A DNA stretch of 44,489 nt from NCBI RefSeq assembly GCF_000612585.1, contig NZ_JFCA01000054.1, positions 1 to 44,489 of the forward strand. The letters run 5' to 3'. The notes below the pieces were generated by a model. The model was not told the DNA's origin, did no database searches, and was given only the letters and a program-made list of their open reading frames with translations. Origin of the DNA: Pseudomonas sp. CHM02. Its GTDB lineage: Bacteria > Pseudomonadota > Gammaproteobacteria > Pseudomonadales > Pseudomonadaceae. Shown here piece by piece: positions 1 through 8,328 of this stretch. Every line of letters begins with the position of its first letter. Position 1 is the first letter of the stretch. Made by a program: the position numbers and the translations under genes.

Positions 1-27
1 CGCCGGCAAGCCGGCTCCTACAGGTCG
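1..27. repeat. Partial REP element (GCCGGCTCCTAC family) cut by the window edge
   Basis: The first bases are the right arm of a REP element, ending in GCCGGCTCCTACA. The same arm closes the REPIN pairs at 22314-22379 and 29805-29882. The matching left arm would lie before the window. These are non-autonomous repeats mobilised by RAYT transposases in Pseudomonas; no RAYT gene is in this window. Confidence 0.8.
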
Positions 28-66
28 GGATTACTCCGTTCTCCGCGACAAATTGACCCGATAGAC

Positions 67-94
67 AAAAGGCACGGCTCATCCCGTGCCTTTT
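67..94 (+). terminator. Terminator-like hairpin upstream of hemE
   Basis: The arms AAAAGGCACGG and CCGTGCCTTTT flank a six-base loop, with A and T runs on the two sides, so it could work in either direction. It most likely ends the gene before hemE, which lies outside the window. Confidence 0.7.
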
Positions 95-141
95 GCGTCG
101 CGCTCTGAGAAAATGCCCGCACTTTTTTTGCGGATGCCGAC

Positions 142-1209
142 ATGACTGCCCTCAAGAACGACCGTTTCCTTCGTGCCCTGCTCAAGCAACCTGTGGACGT
201 CACCCCTGTGTGGATGATGCGCCAGGCCGGTCGCTACCTGCCGGAATACCGCGCCAGTCGCGCCAACGCCGGCGACTTCATGAGCCTGTGCATGAACCCG
301 GAGTTCGCCTGCGAAGTCACGATGCAGCCGCTGGACCGCTACCCACAACTGGACGCGGCCATCCTCTTCTCCGATATCCTCACCATCCCTGACGCCATGG
401 GCCAAGGCTTGTACTTCGAGACTGGCGAAGGCCCGCGTTTCAAGAAGGTCGTCAGCACCCTGGCCGATATCGAAGCCCTGCCGATTCCCGATCCGCACAA
501 AGACCTCGGCTACGTGATGGACGCCGTCAGCACCATCCGCCGCGAGCTTAACGGCCGCGTGCCGCTGATCGGCTTCTCCGGCAGCCCGTGGACCCTGGCC
601 ACCTACATGGTCGAGGGCGGCTCGTCGAAAGACTTCCGCAAGACCAAGGCCATGCTCTACGACAACCCGCACGCCATGCACCTGCTGCTGGACAAGCTGG
701 CGCAGTCGGTCACGTCCTACCTCAACGGCCAGATCATGGCCGGCGCGCAAGCCGTGCAGATCTTCGACACCTGGGGCGGCAACCTGTCGGCGGCGGCGTA
801 CCAGGAGTTCTCGCTGGCCTACATGCGCAAGATCGTCAGCGGCCTGATCCGTGAGCACGAAGGCCGCAAGGTGCCGGTGATCCTGTTCACCAAGAACGGC
901 GGCCTGTGGTTGGAAAGCATCGCCGATGCCGGTGCCGATGCACTGGGCCTGGACTGGACCTGCGACATTGGCGAAGCTCGCCAGCGCGTGGGCAACCGCG
1001 TCGCGCTGCAAGGCAACATGGACCCGACCGTGCTGTACGCCAAGCCGGAAGCGATCCGCACCGAAGTCGGCCGCATCCTCGCCAGCTACGGCAAAGGCAC
1101 CGGGCATGTGTTCAACCTCGGCCATGGCATTACTCCGGAAGTGAACCCGGAGCACGCTGGTGCATTCCTGCAAGCGGTGCACGAACTGTCCGCGCAGTAC
1201 CACGAGTAA
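142..1209 (+). CDS. hemE: Uroporphyrinogen decarboxylase HemE
   Basis: Cytoplasmic heme-pathway enzyme that removes four carboxyl groups from uroporphyrinogen III to give coproporphyrinogen III. The 355-residue length is normal for the family. The N-terminal signature PVWMMRQAGRYLPEYR (residues about 19-34) holds the substrate-binding arginines. The second family signature, GFSGSPWTLATYMVEG, is intact, as are FDTWGGNLS and the C-terminal FNLGHGITPEVNPEH. The ATG at 142 is the natural family start, although the ribosome site before it is weak. It is a single gene closed by a strong terminator at 1213-1240. Nothing looks damaged; this is chromosomal backbone. Confidence 0.98.
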   Translation: MTALKNDRFLRALLKQPVDVTPVWMMRQAGRYLPEYRASRANAGDFMSLCMNPEFACEVTMQPLDRYPQLDAAILFSDILTIPDAMGQGLYFETGEGPRFKKVVSTLADIEALPIPDPHKDLGYVMDAVSTIRRELNGRVPLIGFSGSPWTLATYMVEGGSSKDFRKTKAMLYDNPHAMHLLLDKLAQSVTSYLNGQIMAGAQAVQIFDTWGGNLSAAAYQEFSLAYMRKIVSGLIREHEGRKVPVILFTKNGGLWLESIADAGADALGLDWTCDIGEARQRVGNRVALQGNMDPTVLYAKPEAIRTEVGRILASYGKGTGHVFNLGHGITPEVNPEHAGAFLQAVHELSAQYHE

Positions 1210-1212
1210 ATG

Positions 1213-1240
1213 AAAAAGCCCGGCAAATGCCGGGCTTTTT
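1213..1240 (+). terminator. Rho-independent terminator of hemE
   Basis: It begins four bases after the hemE stop. AAAAAGCCCGGC pairs with GCCGGGCTTTTT around a short loop and ends in a T run. The A run on the other side would let it act on the minus strand as well, where ynfM converges. Confidence 0.93.
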
Positions 1241-1262
1241 CATGGCTGAACACAAATCAAAA

Positions 1263-1334
1263 TGTGGGAGCTGGCTTGCCTGCGATAGCAGTAGTGAATT
1301 CACTATTGCTATCGCAGGCAAGCCAGCTCCCACA
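1263..1334. repeat. REPIN (TGTGGGAGCTGGCTTGCCTGCGAT family), near-perfect palindrome
   Basis: Two inverted REP arms, TGTGGGAGCTGGCTTGCCT and its complement, enclose a centre that is itself nearly palindromic around GAATTC. The whole 72 bp can fold into one long hairpin. It lies between the convergent hemE and ynfM genes, a common place for these repeats. The copy at 34252-34340 has the same arms but an unrelated centre. Confidence 0.92.
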
Positions 1335-1350
1335 TAAAAGCAAAATAGCC

Positions 1351-2625
1351 TTAGACCTTCACGTCTCCCAACGGCGGTAACTTCGCCAACTTCAACGCCA
1401 CCAGCAACGCGCCAATCAGCAGCGCCACGATAAACGCGCCGATGCCGTTCCACCCGGCAAAGTGCCAGAAGAACCCACCCGCCGTCCCGGCAATACTCGA
1501 CCCCACGTAGTAGCAGAACAGGTACAGCGACGATGCCTGCCCCTTGGCCTTTACCGCGCGGCGGCCGATCCAGCTGCTGGCCACCGAGTGGGCGCCGAAG
1601 AAGCCGAAGGTGAAGATCAGCATGCCCGGCACCACCAGCCACAGCGGGGTGAACAGGGTCAGCGCCATGCCGGCGAGCATCAGTACGATGGTGCCCCACA
1701 GCACACGGCGGCGGCCGAGGCGGTCGGCCAGGGAGCCGATTTTTGCCGAGCTGTAGATACCCGAGAGGTACACCAGCGACAGCAGGCCGACGACGGCCTG
1801 GCTGAGGTCGTAGGGATCGGCCAGCAGGCGATAGCCGATGTAGTTGAACATCGTCACGAACGCGCCCATCAGCAGGAATGCTTCAAGGAACAGCCACGGC
1901 AGGCCCGCGTCCTTGAAGTGCATGACAAAGCCATCCACCAGGCTGCGAGGCTTGAGGCTGCTGGCGCGGAAGTTGCGCGATTCGGGGAGGATTTTCCAGA
2001 ACACCGTGGCCGCGATCAGCGCCAGGGCGCCGATGATCAACATTGCGGTGTGCCAACTGACGAAGTCGATCAACACGCCGATGATCAGGCGCCCGCTCAT
2101 GCCGCCGATCGCGTTGCCGCCGATGTACAGGCCCATGGCCAGGCCGATGTGCTGCGGGTGGATTTCTTCGCTCAGGTAGGTCATGGCCACGGCAGCCAGG
2201 CCGCTCAGCGACAGGCCCACCAGCGCGCGCATCAGCAGGATGCCTTCCCAGGTCGGCATCAGGCCGCTGGCGATGGTCGCCAGTGCGGCGCAGAACAACG
2301 CGGACACCATCACTGGCTTGCGCCCCAGCCGGTCGGAGATCGGCCCCGTGATCAGCAAGCCGCACGCCAGCATCGCCGTGGCCACCGACAGGATCAGGCT
2401 GCTTTGCGCCGCATTGATGGAAAATTCGTGGGACAGCGCCGGCATCATCGGCTGCACGCAATACAACAGCGCAAAGGTGGCGAAACCGCCGGAGAACAGC
2501 GCCAGCACTGTGCGCATGAACATCGGCGTGCCTTTTTCGATGTACTCGTCATTGAGCTGGGCCACGACCTCATCGAGAGCAGTGGGCGGGACTTCTTGAG
2601 CGAGTGGAGCAACAGCAGCTTTCAC
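1351..2625 (-). CDS. ynfM: MFS transporter, YnfM family
   Basis: Inner-membrane major facilitator protein of 424 residues with 12 predicted membrane segments. The loop 2-3 signature DRLGRKPVM occurs near residue 100 and a second copy, DRLGRRRVLW, follows the sixth helix. It resembles E. coli YnfM closely from memory: the N-terminal GTPxFMR...LALFS, the AMTYLSEEIHPQ segment, WKILPESR and HSVASSWIGRRA are all present. The start is a GTG at 2625 with GAGG seven bases upstream. YnfM-type proteins are classed with drug or arabinose-like exporters, but the substrate cannot be read from sequence. It is divergent from the LysR gene at 2750, the arrangement of ynfM and ynfL in E. coli, so that regulator probably controls it. 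Confidence 0.9.
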   Translation of the reverse strand: MKAAVAPLAQEVPPTALDEVVAQLNDEYIEKGTPMFMRTVLALFSGGFATFALLYCVQPMMPALSHEFSINAAQSSLILSVATAMLACGLLITGPISDRLGRKPVMVSALFCAALATIASGLMPTWEGILLMRALVGLSLSGLAAVAMTYLSEEIHPQHIGLAMGLYIGGNAIGGMSGRLIIGVLIDFVSWHTAMLIIGALALIAATVFWKILPESRNFRASSLKPRSLVDGFVMHFKDAGLPWLFLEAFLLMGAFVTMFNYIGYRLLADPYDLSQAVVGLLSLVYLSGIYSSAKIGSLADRLGRRRVLWGTIVLMLAGMALTLFTPLWLVVPGMLIFTFGFFGAHSVASSWIGRRAVKAKGQASSLYLFCYYVGSSIAGTAGGFFWHFAGWNGIGAFIVALLIGALLVALKLAKLPPLGDVKV

Positions 2626-2749
2626 AGGGACCTCGGGGAGGAAGAGCGTGCCAGGACCGGCAATGCAAAAAAGAATATAGCTCCCTAATGATTCTTTCCA
2701 ATATATTGTTCGACCTGTTTGATAGCTTTAACGACCTAATGAGGCTTGC
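2626..2749. promoter_or_regulatory. Divergent ynfM / LysR promoter region
   Basis: This 124-bp gap between divergent genes is AT-rich in its centre, unlike its surroundings. It contains AATATAG near 2675 and AATATATTG near 2700, which could supply -10 elements. LysR regulators usually bind such gaps and control both genes. No T-N11-A operator could be fixed with confidence. Confidence 0.5.
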
Positions 2750-3643
2750 ATGGAATTGCGTCACTTGCGGTACTTCATCGCTGTCGCCGAAGAGCTGCAT
2801 TTCGGCCGGGCCGCGCAGGTGCTGGGCATTTCGCAGCCGCCGCTGAGCCAGCAGATCCAGGCACTGGAACACGAGGTGGGCGCGCGGTTGTTTGAGCGCA
2901 CCAATCGTCGGGTCGAGCTGAGCGAAGCGGGACGGTTGTTCCTGCAAGAAGCGCGGCTGGTGTTGGCACAGGTCGACAAGGCTGCGGATGTGGCGCGGCG
3001 GGCGCAGTTGGGCGAACTGGGCGAATTGAAGATCGGCTTCACCTCGTCGGCACCGTTCAATTCCAGTATTCCCCAGGCGATTTTTGCGTTCCGTCAGGCG
3101 TTTCCGGCGGTGCATCTGAACCTGCAGGAGATGAGCAGCACCGAAGTGGCGGAGTCGCTGGTGGATGAGTCGATCCAGGTCGGGCTGATGCGCCCGCTGC
3201 CGTTGCCGGACTCGCTGAGTGTGGTCGAACTGATGCGCGAGCCGCTGGTGGCTGTGTTGAATGCCGGCCACCCGTTGGTGGAGGGCAGCGAGCGCGGTTT
3301 GCACTTGGCGCAATTGGCGCAGGAACCGTTCGTGTTTTTCCCGCGCACCTACGGCAGCGGTCTCTATGCCCAGTTGCTCAACCTGGCACGTGACGCCGGC
3401 TTCAGCCCGCACTTCGCCCAGGAAGCGGGGGAGGCAATGACCATCATCGGCCTGGTGGCGGCGGGCTTGGGCGTATCGGTGTTGCCGGCGTCATATCAGC
3501 GGATACGCATCGATGGCGTGGTGTATCGCACGCTGCTGGACCAGGAGGCGGTGACGGCCGTGTGGCTGGTGCAACGCAAGGGCGCGCAGACGCCGATGGC
3601 AGAGGCGTTTGTGGAGTTGTTGACGCGCAAGGCTGCCCAATAA
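2750..3643 (+). CDS. LysR-family transcriptional regulator
   Basis: DNA-binding regulator of 297 residues, the standard LysR length. The N-terminal winged helix-turn-helix covers about residues 1-60 (MELRHLRYFIAVAEELHFGRAA, then ISQPPLSQQIQALE), followed by the linker helix. The remainder is the periplasmic-binding-like effector domain, starting near residue 90 (ELKIGFTSSAPFN). ATG at 2750 follows a GAGG ribosome site. Being divergent from the YnfM-type transporter, it is likely the local regulator of that gene and of itself; the ligand is unknown. It is also the last backbone gene before the aryl polyene island. Confidence 0.93.
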   Translation: MELRHLRYFIAVAEELHFGRAAQVLGISQPPLSQQIQALEHEVGARLFERTNRRVELSEAGRLFLQEARLVLAQVDKAADVARRAQLGELGELKIGFTSSAPFNSSIPQAIFAFRQAFPAVHLNLQEMSSTEVAESLVDESIQVGLMRPLPLPDSLSVVELMREPLVAVLNAGHPLVEGSERGLHLAQLAQEPFVFFPRTYGSGLYAQLLNLARDAGFSPHFAQEAGEAMTIIGLVAAGLGVSVLPASYQRIRIDGVVYRTLLDQEAVTAVWLVQRKGAQTPMAEAFVELLTRKAAQ

Positions 3644-3648
3644 CGCTT

Positions 3649-3779
3649 GGTGGTGAGCGCGCTTGTTGTGGTGAGCGGGCTTGCCGCGCGCTGGAGTGCG
3701 AAGCGCTCCCAAGATCTTTGGGGCCGCTACGCAGCCCAGCGCGAGCAAGCTCGCTCACCACAACAGCCCGCTCACCACA
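3649..3779. repeat. Compound REPIN (GTGGTGAGCGGGCTTG family)
   Basis: Two left arms in tandem (TGGTGAGCGCGCTTG and TGTGGTGAGCGGGCTTGCC) face two right arms in tandem (GAGCAAGCTCGCTCACCACA and GCCCGCTCACCACA), giving a nested inverted structure. It separates the LysR gene from the convergent end of the aryl polyene operon. Related copies lie at 22885-23018 and 44097-44228. Confidence 0.88.
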
Positions 3780-3803
3780 GAGGGGGTGTGCCGGACGCTG
3801 GTC

Positions 3804-4247
3804 TTACTTCGACGTCCCCGTCTGTTCGAACAACTGCGCCGCCGTCCCCGCCTCATTCACGCCATTGCTGCGCAACCCCGCCATGATGTCGCTGTCCAGA
3901 TTGTTCACCCAGCGGTTGTAGTTGCGATGGATCTTGCCGTCCTTGTAGCCCAGGTCGCGGCTGTCGCGGTAGGTGATGGCGTAGCTGTTGCGGGTGTAGC
4001 GGATGTCGATGGCTGCGTAATACTGGTTACGCACGTTGATCTCGGCCTGTACCAGCTGCGGGCTCAGGCGTTGTACCGTCCACTCGCGCTTTTGCAGGGC
4101 GTTGACGATCACCGTTTTCATTTTTTCTTCGCTGACCTGGGCGTCGGCTGGCAGGTCGTGCTGGGTGTTGAGGATCGGCTTGCTGGTGCAACCGGCGGTG
4201 ACCAACAGGGCCAGGGTGATCAGGGTGACGCGTAGCAAGGAAGACAT
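3804..4247 (-). CDS. Small lipoprotein at the end of the aryl polyene operon
   Basis: A predicted lipoprotein of 147 residues. The signal peptide ends in a lipobox, LLVTAGC, with the acylated cysteine at residue 20. The residue after it is threonine rather than aspartate, which favours sorting to the outer membrane. The mature part is short and polar, contains YYAAIDIRYTRNSYAITYRDSRDLGY and shows no enzyme motif I recognise. It starts 26 bp after the last ketosynthase with its own GGAGAA ribosome site, so it is probably the final gene of the operon. Its role is unknown; help in placing the pigment in the outer membrane is only a guess from position. Confidence 0.85.
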   Translation of the reverse strand: MSSLLRVTLITLALLVTAGCTSKPILNTQHDLPADAQVSEEKMKTVIVNALQKREWTVQRLSPQLVQAEINVRNQYYAAIDIRYTRNSYAITYRDSRDLGYKDGKIHRNYNRWVNNLDSDIMAGLRSNGVNEAGTAAQLFEQTGTSK

Positions 4248-4273
4248 TCCGTATTCTCCAATCGATTAAAAAG

Positions 4274-5500
4274 TCAGGACCAGCGGCGGAAGATCAGCGA
4301 GGTGTTGACGCCGCCAAAGGCAAAGTTGTTGTTCATCACGTAGTCGTGGTGCATCTCGCGGAATTCACCTTGCAGGTAATCCAGCTCGCCGCATTGCGGG
4401 TCTACCGCATCCAGGTTGAAGGTGTGCACGTACTGGTCGCGGTTCATCATCTCGATGCTGAACCATGATTCCAGCGCGCCGCAGGCGCCCAGGGTGTGGC
4501 CGAGAAAGCTCTTCTGCGAGCTGATGGGCATGCGGCTGCCGAACAGGCTGCTGGTCGCCAGCGTTTCGGCGATGTCGCCCTGGTCGGTGGCGGTGCCATG
4601 ACCGTTCACGTAGCCGATCGCCGAAGGCTCAAGCCCGGCATCCTCCAGGGCCAGCTCCATGGCGCGGCGCATGGTTTTCTGCTCCGGGCGGGTGGTGTGC
4701 TGGCCGTCGGCGTTGCTGCCAAAGCCGACGATCTCGGCGTGGATATGCGCACCGCGCGCCAACGCATGTTCCAGCTCTTCGAGCACCAGCATGCCGCCGC
4801 CTTCACCGATCACCAAGCCATCGCGGCCGCTGTCGTAGGGGCGTGGACTGGTTTGCGGGGCGTCGTTTTTCAGGCTGGTGGCGTACAGCGCGTCGAACAC
4901 CATCGCTTCCGTGGGGCACAGCTCTTCGGCGCCACCGGCGAGCATCAATGGCAGGCGGCCGAACTTGATCGCCTCATAGGCATAGCCGATGCCCTGGCTG
5001 CCGCTGGTGCAAGCGCTGGAGGTGGGGATCAGCCGCCCGGTGAGGCCAAAGAAGATGCTGATATTCGCCGCCGTGGTGTGCGGCATCATGCGCACATAGG
5101 AGTTGGCGTTCAGCCCTTCCGCGACCGAGTTCAGCAGCATGTTGCCGAACGCCTTGATCTCGTCGGTGCTGCCGGTGGACGAGCCGCAGGCCACGCCCAT
5201 GCGCCCGTCCTTGATCGACTCGTCGCCGAGCAAGCCGGCGTCCTGCAACGCTTGCTCTGCCGCCCACACTGCAAGGCGCGACACCCGGCCCATGCTGCGC
5301 AGTTGTTTGCGCGTCCAGTGGGCGGGCACGACAAAATCGTCGATCGGCCCGGCCAGGCGCGTGTTCAGTTCGGTAAAGCGGTCCCACTCGTCCATGCGCC
5401 GGATGCCGCTGCGGTTGGCGCGGAAGTTGGCGGCGATGGTGTCCCAATCACTGCCCAGGGAGGTCATGCCGGCCATGCCGGTGACGACGACGCGTTTCAT
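4274..5500 (-). CDS. apeR: Beta-ketoacyl-ACP synthase (ApeR-like, FabF type)
   Basis: A condensing enzyme of 408 residues. The complete Cys-His-His triad is visible: Cys164 in SSACTSGS, His301 in GYVNGHGTATDQGD and His335 in SFLGHTLGACGA, with the closing NNNFAFGGVNTS. A GTG lies two codons upstream, but the ATG at 5500 overlaps the reductase stop as TGATG and has GGAGG nine bases before it, so I start there. The gene order dehydratase, ketoreductase, ketosynthase matches apeP-apeQ-apeR of described aryl polyene clusters. In such systems a second ketosynthase supplements the KS/chain-length-factor pair; its exact step is not shown by the sequence. The symbol is assigned by order and domain type. 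Confidence 0.9.
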   Translation of the reverse strand: MKRVVVTGMAGMTSLGSDWDTIAANFRANRSGIRRMDEWDRFTELNTRLAGPIDDFVVPAHWTRKQLRSMGRVSRLAVWAAEQALQDAGLLGDESIKDGRMGVACGSSTGSTDEIKAFGNMLLNSVAEGLNANSYVRMMPHTTAANISIFFGLTGRLIPTSSACTSGSQGIGYAYEAIKFGRLPLMLAGGAEELCPTEAMVFDALYATSLKNDAPQTSPRPYDSGRDGLVIGEGGGMLVLEELEHALARGAHIHAEIVGFGSNADGQHTTRPEQKTMRRAMELALEDAGLEPSAIGYVNGHGTATDQGDIAETLATSSLFGSRMPISSQKSFLGHTLGACGALESWFSIEMMNRDQYVHTFNLDAVDPQCGELDYLQGEFREMHHDYVMNNNFAFGGVNTSLIFRRWS

Positions 5501-6228
5501 CAGCACAGGCCTCCATTCACGGCCAGGACCTGGCGCGTGATGTAGCCAGCCTCGGCCGACATCAGGAAATTCACCGCACCGGCCACCTCTTCCGGCGTGC
5601 CCATGCGCTGCGCCGGGATCATCTTCATCAATTCTTCCACCGGCACGTGTTCATCCAGCATCGCCGTGTCGATCAAGCCGGGGGCCACGCAGTTGACGGT
5701 GATCTTGCGCTTGCCCAGCTCGATGGCCAGGGCCTTGGCCGCGCCGATCAGGCCGGCTTTCGAGGCGCTGTAATTGACCTGGCCGCGGTTGCCGATCAAC
5801 CCGGACACCGAGGTGATGCAGACGATACGCCCGGCCGCGCGACGACGAATCATCGGCATCATCACCGGGTGCAGCACGTTGTAGAAGCCGTCGAGGTTGG
5901 TGCGCATCACCACGTCCCAATCGTCTTCCGACAGGGCCGGGAACGCACCGTCACGGGTCAGGCCGGCGTTGAGCACCACGCCGTAATAGGCGCCATGTTG
6001 CTCCACATCCGCCTCGAGTATTTGCTTGCACAGCGCACGATCCGCCACGTCGAATTGCAGCACCCGCGCCTTGCGGCCCAGGGCTTCAACCTCGGCCTGC
6101 ACCGCATCGGCGTCGCTACGGCCACTGCGGCAATGCAGCACGATGTCATGCCCGGCCTGGGCCAGGCGCAGCGCAATGGCGCGGCCAATGCCACGGCTGG
6201 AGCCGGTGACCAGTACGGATTCAGTCAT
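5500..6228 (-). CDS. apeQ: 3-ketoacyl-ACP reductase (ApeQ-like, FabG type)
   Basis: NADPH-dependent short-chain dehydrogenase of 242 residues that reduces the beta-keto group after each chain extension. It shows the cofactor loop TGSSRGIG at residues 9-16, NAG in LNAGLTRDG, the active-site serine in ITSVSG and the YSASKAG tyrosine-lysine pair, followed by NCVAPGLIDT. The start overlaps the dehydratase end by four bases (ATGA) and its own stop overlaps the next ATG, so translation is coupled. Sitting between a dehydratase and a ketosynthase, it belongs to the polyene cycle rather than to housekeeping fatty acid synthesis, whose other genes (fabD, fabH, plsX) are absent here. Confidence 0.93.
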   Translation of the reverse strand: MTESVLVTGSSRGIGRAIALRLAQAGHDIVLHCRSGRSDADAVQAEVEALGRKARVLQFDVADRALCKQILEADVEQHGAYYGVVLNAGLTRDGAFPALSEDDWDVVMRTNLDGFYNVLHPVMMPMIRRRAAGRIVCITSVSGLIGNRGQVNYSASKAGLIGAAKALAIELGKRKITVNCVAPGLIDTAMLDEHVPVEELMKMIPAQRMGTPEEVAGAVNFLMSAEAGYITRQVLAVNGGLC

Positions 6229-6686
6229 GGCGTTACGTCCTTCGATTCTTCTAAATAGTTGGCCGCCTGGGGCGGTCGAAATACATTCAAGCGGGCGCTG
6301 GCCTGGATACCGTCACCGGTCAGGTGGCATTCGAACACACCCATGCCATTGTCGTCTTCCAGGGAGCGCAGTCCGTGGATGCTTAGCTCGGCGCCTGCCG
6401 GGAAGTACTCCACGTTGCACTCGAACTTGCGTGTGCCGAGCAGGAAACCGAGTTCCACGGCTTCACCTTTCTGGCGTGCGCGGCAACCGGCGTAGGCGGC
6501 GACGCTTTGCGCCATCAGCTCGATGCCGACCCAGGCCGGCAGGCTGCCGTCCGGGCGGTTGAACAGGCCACCAGGCTTGACGGTGGTGCGGGTGTGAACG
6601 TGCTCTTCATCGAACGACAGCACCTGGTCGATCAGGATCATGTCGCCCGCATGGGGCAGCAGTTCGGCGAGTGGCCAATCGATCAT
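6225..6686 (-). CDS. apeP: Hot-dog dehydratase (ApeP-like)
   Basis: A 153-residue hot-dog protein of the FabA/FabZ class, expected to dehydrate 3-hydroxyacyl-ACP to the enoyl form in the polyene cycle. LLPHAGDMILID near residues 9-20 supplies the family histidine, and WVGIELMAQSVAAYAG near residue 52 supplies the acidic residue of the central helix. The ATG at 6686 overlaps the upstream ketosynthase stop (ATGA) and follows GGAGAGG. The locus holds a second hot-dog domain fused to the ligase. No enoyl reductase is encoded, which fits a product that keeps its double bonds. Confidence 0.9.
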   Translation of the reverse strand: MIDWPLAELLPHAGDMILIDQVLSFDEEHVHTRTTVKPGGLFNRPDGSLPAWVGIELMAQSVAAYAGCRARQKGEAVELGFLLGTRKFECNVEYFPAGAELSIHGLRSLEDDNGMGVFECHLTGDGIQASARLNVFRPPQAANYLEESKDVTP

Positions 6687-7849
6687 GGGGCCTCTCCGAT
6701 TATGAGGCTGACATTGTTGCCGCCGAAGGCAAACGAATTGCTCATCAGGCAGCGTTTTTCCAGGGTGGCGTCGGCGGTGGCCCATTGCAAGGCGGGCAGC
6801 GCCGGGTCGGCCTGGCCGTCCCACACATGTGGTGGCAGCCGGTTATGAACCAGGCTCAACCAGCAGAACGCCGCTTCCAGCGCGCCGGCTGCGCCCAGGG
6901 TATGGCCGCTCATGGGTTTGGTCGACGAGCAGGCCACGCCTTGCGGGAACAGGCTGGCGACGGCCAGGCTTTCCATGGCGTCGTTATGCTGGGTGGCGGT
7001 GCCGTGCAGGTTCAGGTAACCGATCTGCCCTGGCTGCAATCCGGCGCTGGCCAAGGCCTTTTGCATGGATTGCAGCGCGCCTTTGCCGGTGGGTTCGGGC
7101 GCGGAGATATGGTGCGCATCGCAACTGGCGCCACTGCCCAGCAGGGCGATGGGCGCGTGTGCCTTGCTCATCAGGAACAGCACGGCCGCTTCGCCGATGT
7201 TGATGCCGTTGCGGTTCACTGAAAACGGGTTGCAACGCTCGTTTGATACCGCTTCCAACGAGCTGAAACCGTTAAGCGTCAGCTTGCACAGGCTGTCGAC
7301 GCCGCCGCAGATCACGGCATCGCACACGCCGAGGTCCAGCAGGCGCTGGGCGCTCATCAGCGCACGGGCGCTGGAGGTGCAGGCGGTGGAGATCACATAG
7401 GCGGGGCCGCTCAGTTGCAGCCAGTCGGCGAGGAAGTTCGCCGGGGCGCTGAGCTCCTGCTGCTGGTAGTCGTAGTCGCCGGGGAACTGGTTTTCCCGCA
7501 GGTAGTGGGCGATGCCCCGGCTGGCTTCGTCGATACCCGAGGTGCTGGTGCCGAGCACGATGCCCACTCGTGACGCGCCGTAGGTGTGGATCGCCTGGCG
7601 GATCTCGCCTTCGATCTGCAGCGCCGCCTCCAGCAGCAACTGGTTATTGCGGCTGCTTTGCTGACCCAACTCGACGGGGATGGTTGCCAGTTCACCCGGC
7701 ACACCGGCCACCGGCAACACGCGCTCCGGCACCCAACCGCTTTCGGCGCGCATGCCGGAGCAGTCACCGGCAAACAGGCTGCGGCTGACCTCGGCCTGGC
7801 CACGGCCGAGGGCGCAGATCACGCCCAGGGCGTTGAGGTAGGCGCTCAT
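6683..7849 (-). CDS. apeO: Beta-ketoacyl-ACP synthase (ApeO-like)
   Basis: A ketosynthase of 388 residues with an intact triad: Cys157 in STACTSSARA, His282 in LNLHGTATQHND and His316 in PMSGHTLGAAGA, ending in SNSFAFGGNNVS. In studied aryl polyene systems this position (apeO) is the elongating ketosynthase that pairs with a chain-length-factor-like partner; here that partner is the 239-residue protein at 20456-21175, at the other end of the operon. The start at 7849 overlaps the DUF3261 stop as ATGA and its own end overlaps the dehydratase start. Assignment as apeO rather than apeR rests on gene order. Confidence 0.9.
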   Translation of the reverse strand: MSAYLNALGVICALGRGQAEVSRSLFAGDCSGMRAESGWVPERVLPVAGVPGELATIPVELGQQSSRNNQLLLEAALQIEGEIRQAIHTYGASRVGIVLGTSTSGIDEASRGIAHYLRENQFPGDYDYQQQELSAPANFLADWLQLSGPAYVISTACTSSARALMSAQRLLDLGVCDAVICGGVDSLCKLTLNGFSSLEAVSNERCNPFSVNRNGINIGEAAVLFLMSKAHAPIALLGSGASCDAHHISAPEPTGKGALQSMQKALASAGLQPGQIGYLNLHGTATQHNDAMESLAVASLFPQGVACSSTKPMSGHTLGAAGALEAAFCWLSLVHNRLPPHVWDGQADPALPALQWATADATLEKRCLMSNSFAFGGNNVSLIIGEAP

Positions 7850-8328
7850 CGTGCGACTCCGAGCGGTGTGATGCGGTAGCTCAGCGGCTGCCCGGTGATG
7901 TTCACACTGAAGACTTCGGACGATTGATACACGATCTGCCAATGGCCCGGCAGGGTGCGCGTCAAGTCCATCGCCTGCGCGCTGGGGTACAGCGCACGCA
8001 CGTCATCCGGCGCGGTCAGCGCAAACAGCAACGCCGCAAACAACTCACGCGCCTGGGGATTGGGCGGCAGCAAGCCATCGGCCTGCCATTCGCCATTGAT
8101 CAGCTTTTGCCGCGCCTGGGGGATGCCCAGCGGGTCCATCATCGACCAGCGAATGCCACCGCCTTCGCGTTGGATCACCAGCAACCAGTCCTGGCTCTGG
8201 CCGTCGACCAGGCGCTGCACATGCAGTTGCAGCGGCAAGGCCAGGGCCGGGGTTTTCTCGGGCAGCGGTGGCTGGCTGGCGCAGGCGCTCAGCAGCAACA
8301 GGCAGCCCATCAACAGACTGCGCATCAT
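7846..8328 (-). CDS. DUF3261 outer-membrane lipoprotein
   Basis: A predicted lipoprotein of 160 residues. The lipobox LLLLSAC puts the lipidated cysteine at residue 16, followed by alanine, which favours the outer membrane. The body fits the DUF3261 family of aryl polyene loci (the apeN position): QDWLLVIQREGGGIRW, then a region ending PLSYRITPLG. Two adjacent ATG codons are possible starts; the first overlaps the methyltransferase stop. Together with the LolA-like protein and MMPL exporter of the same operon it suggests a dedicated route to the outer membrane, by analogy with LolA and LolB; that function is inference. Confidence 0.87.
   Translation of the reverse strand: MMRSLLMGCLLLLSACASQPPLPEKTPALALPLQLHVQRLVDGQSQDWLLVIQREGGGIRWSMMDPLGIPQARQKLINGEWQADGLLPPNPQARELFAALLFALTAPDDVRALYPSAQAMDLTRTLPGHWQIVYQSSEVFSVNITGQPLSYRITPLGVAR

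Noticed and set aside
3649..3779. CRISPR-like array
   Set aside because: The repeats are inverted REP arms without regular spacers, and no cas gene is present. The same holds for the repeats at 44097-44489.
4274..7849. Housekeeping fatty acid synthesis cluster
   Set aside because: FabF-, FabG- and FabZ-like genes are present, but fabD, fabH, plsX and an enoyl reductase are absent, and lyase, ligase, glycosyltransferase and exporter genes share the operon.
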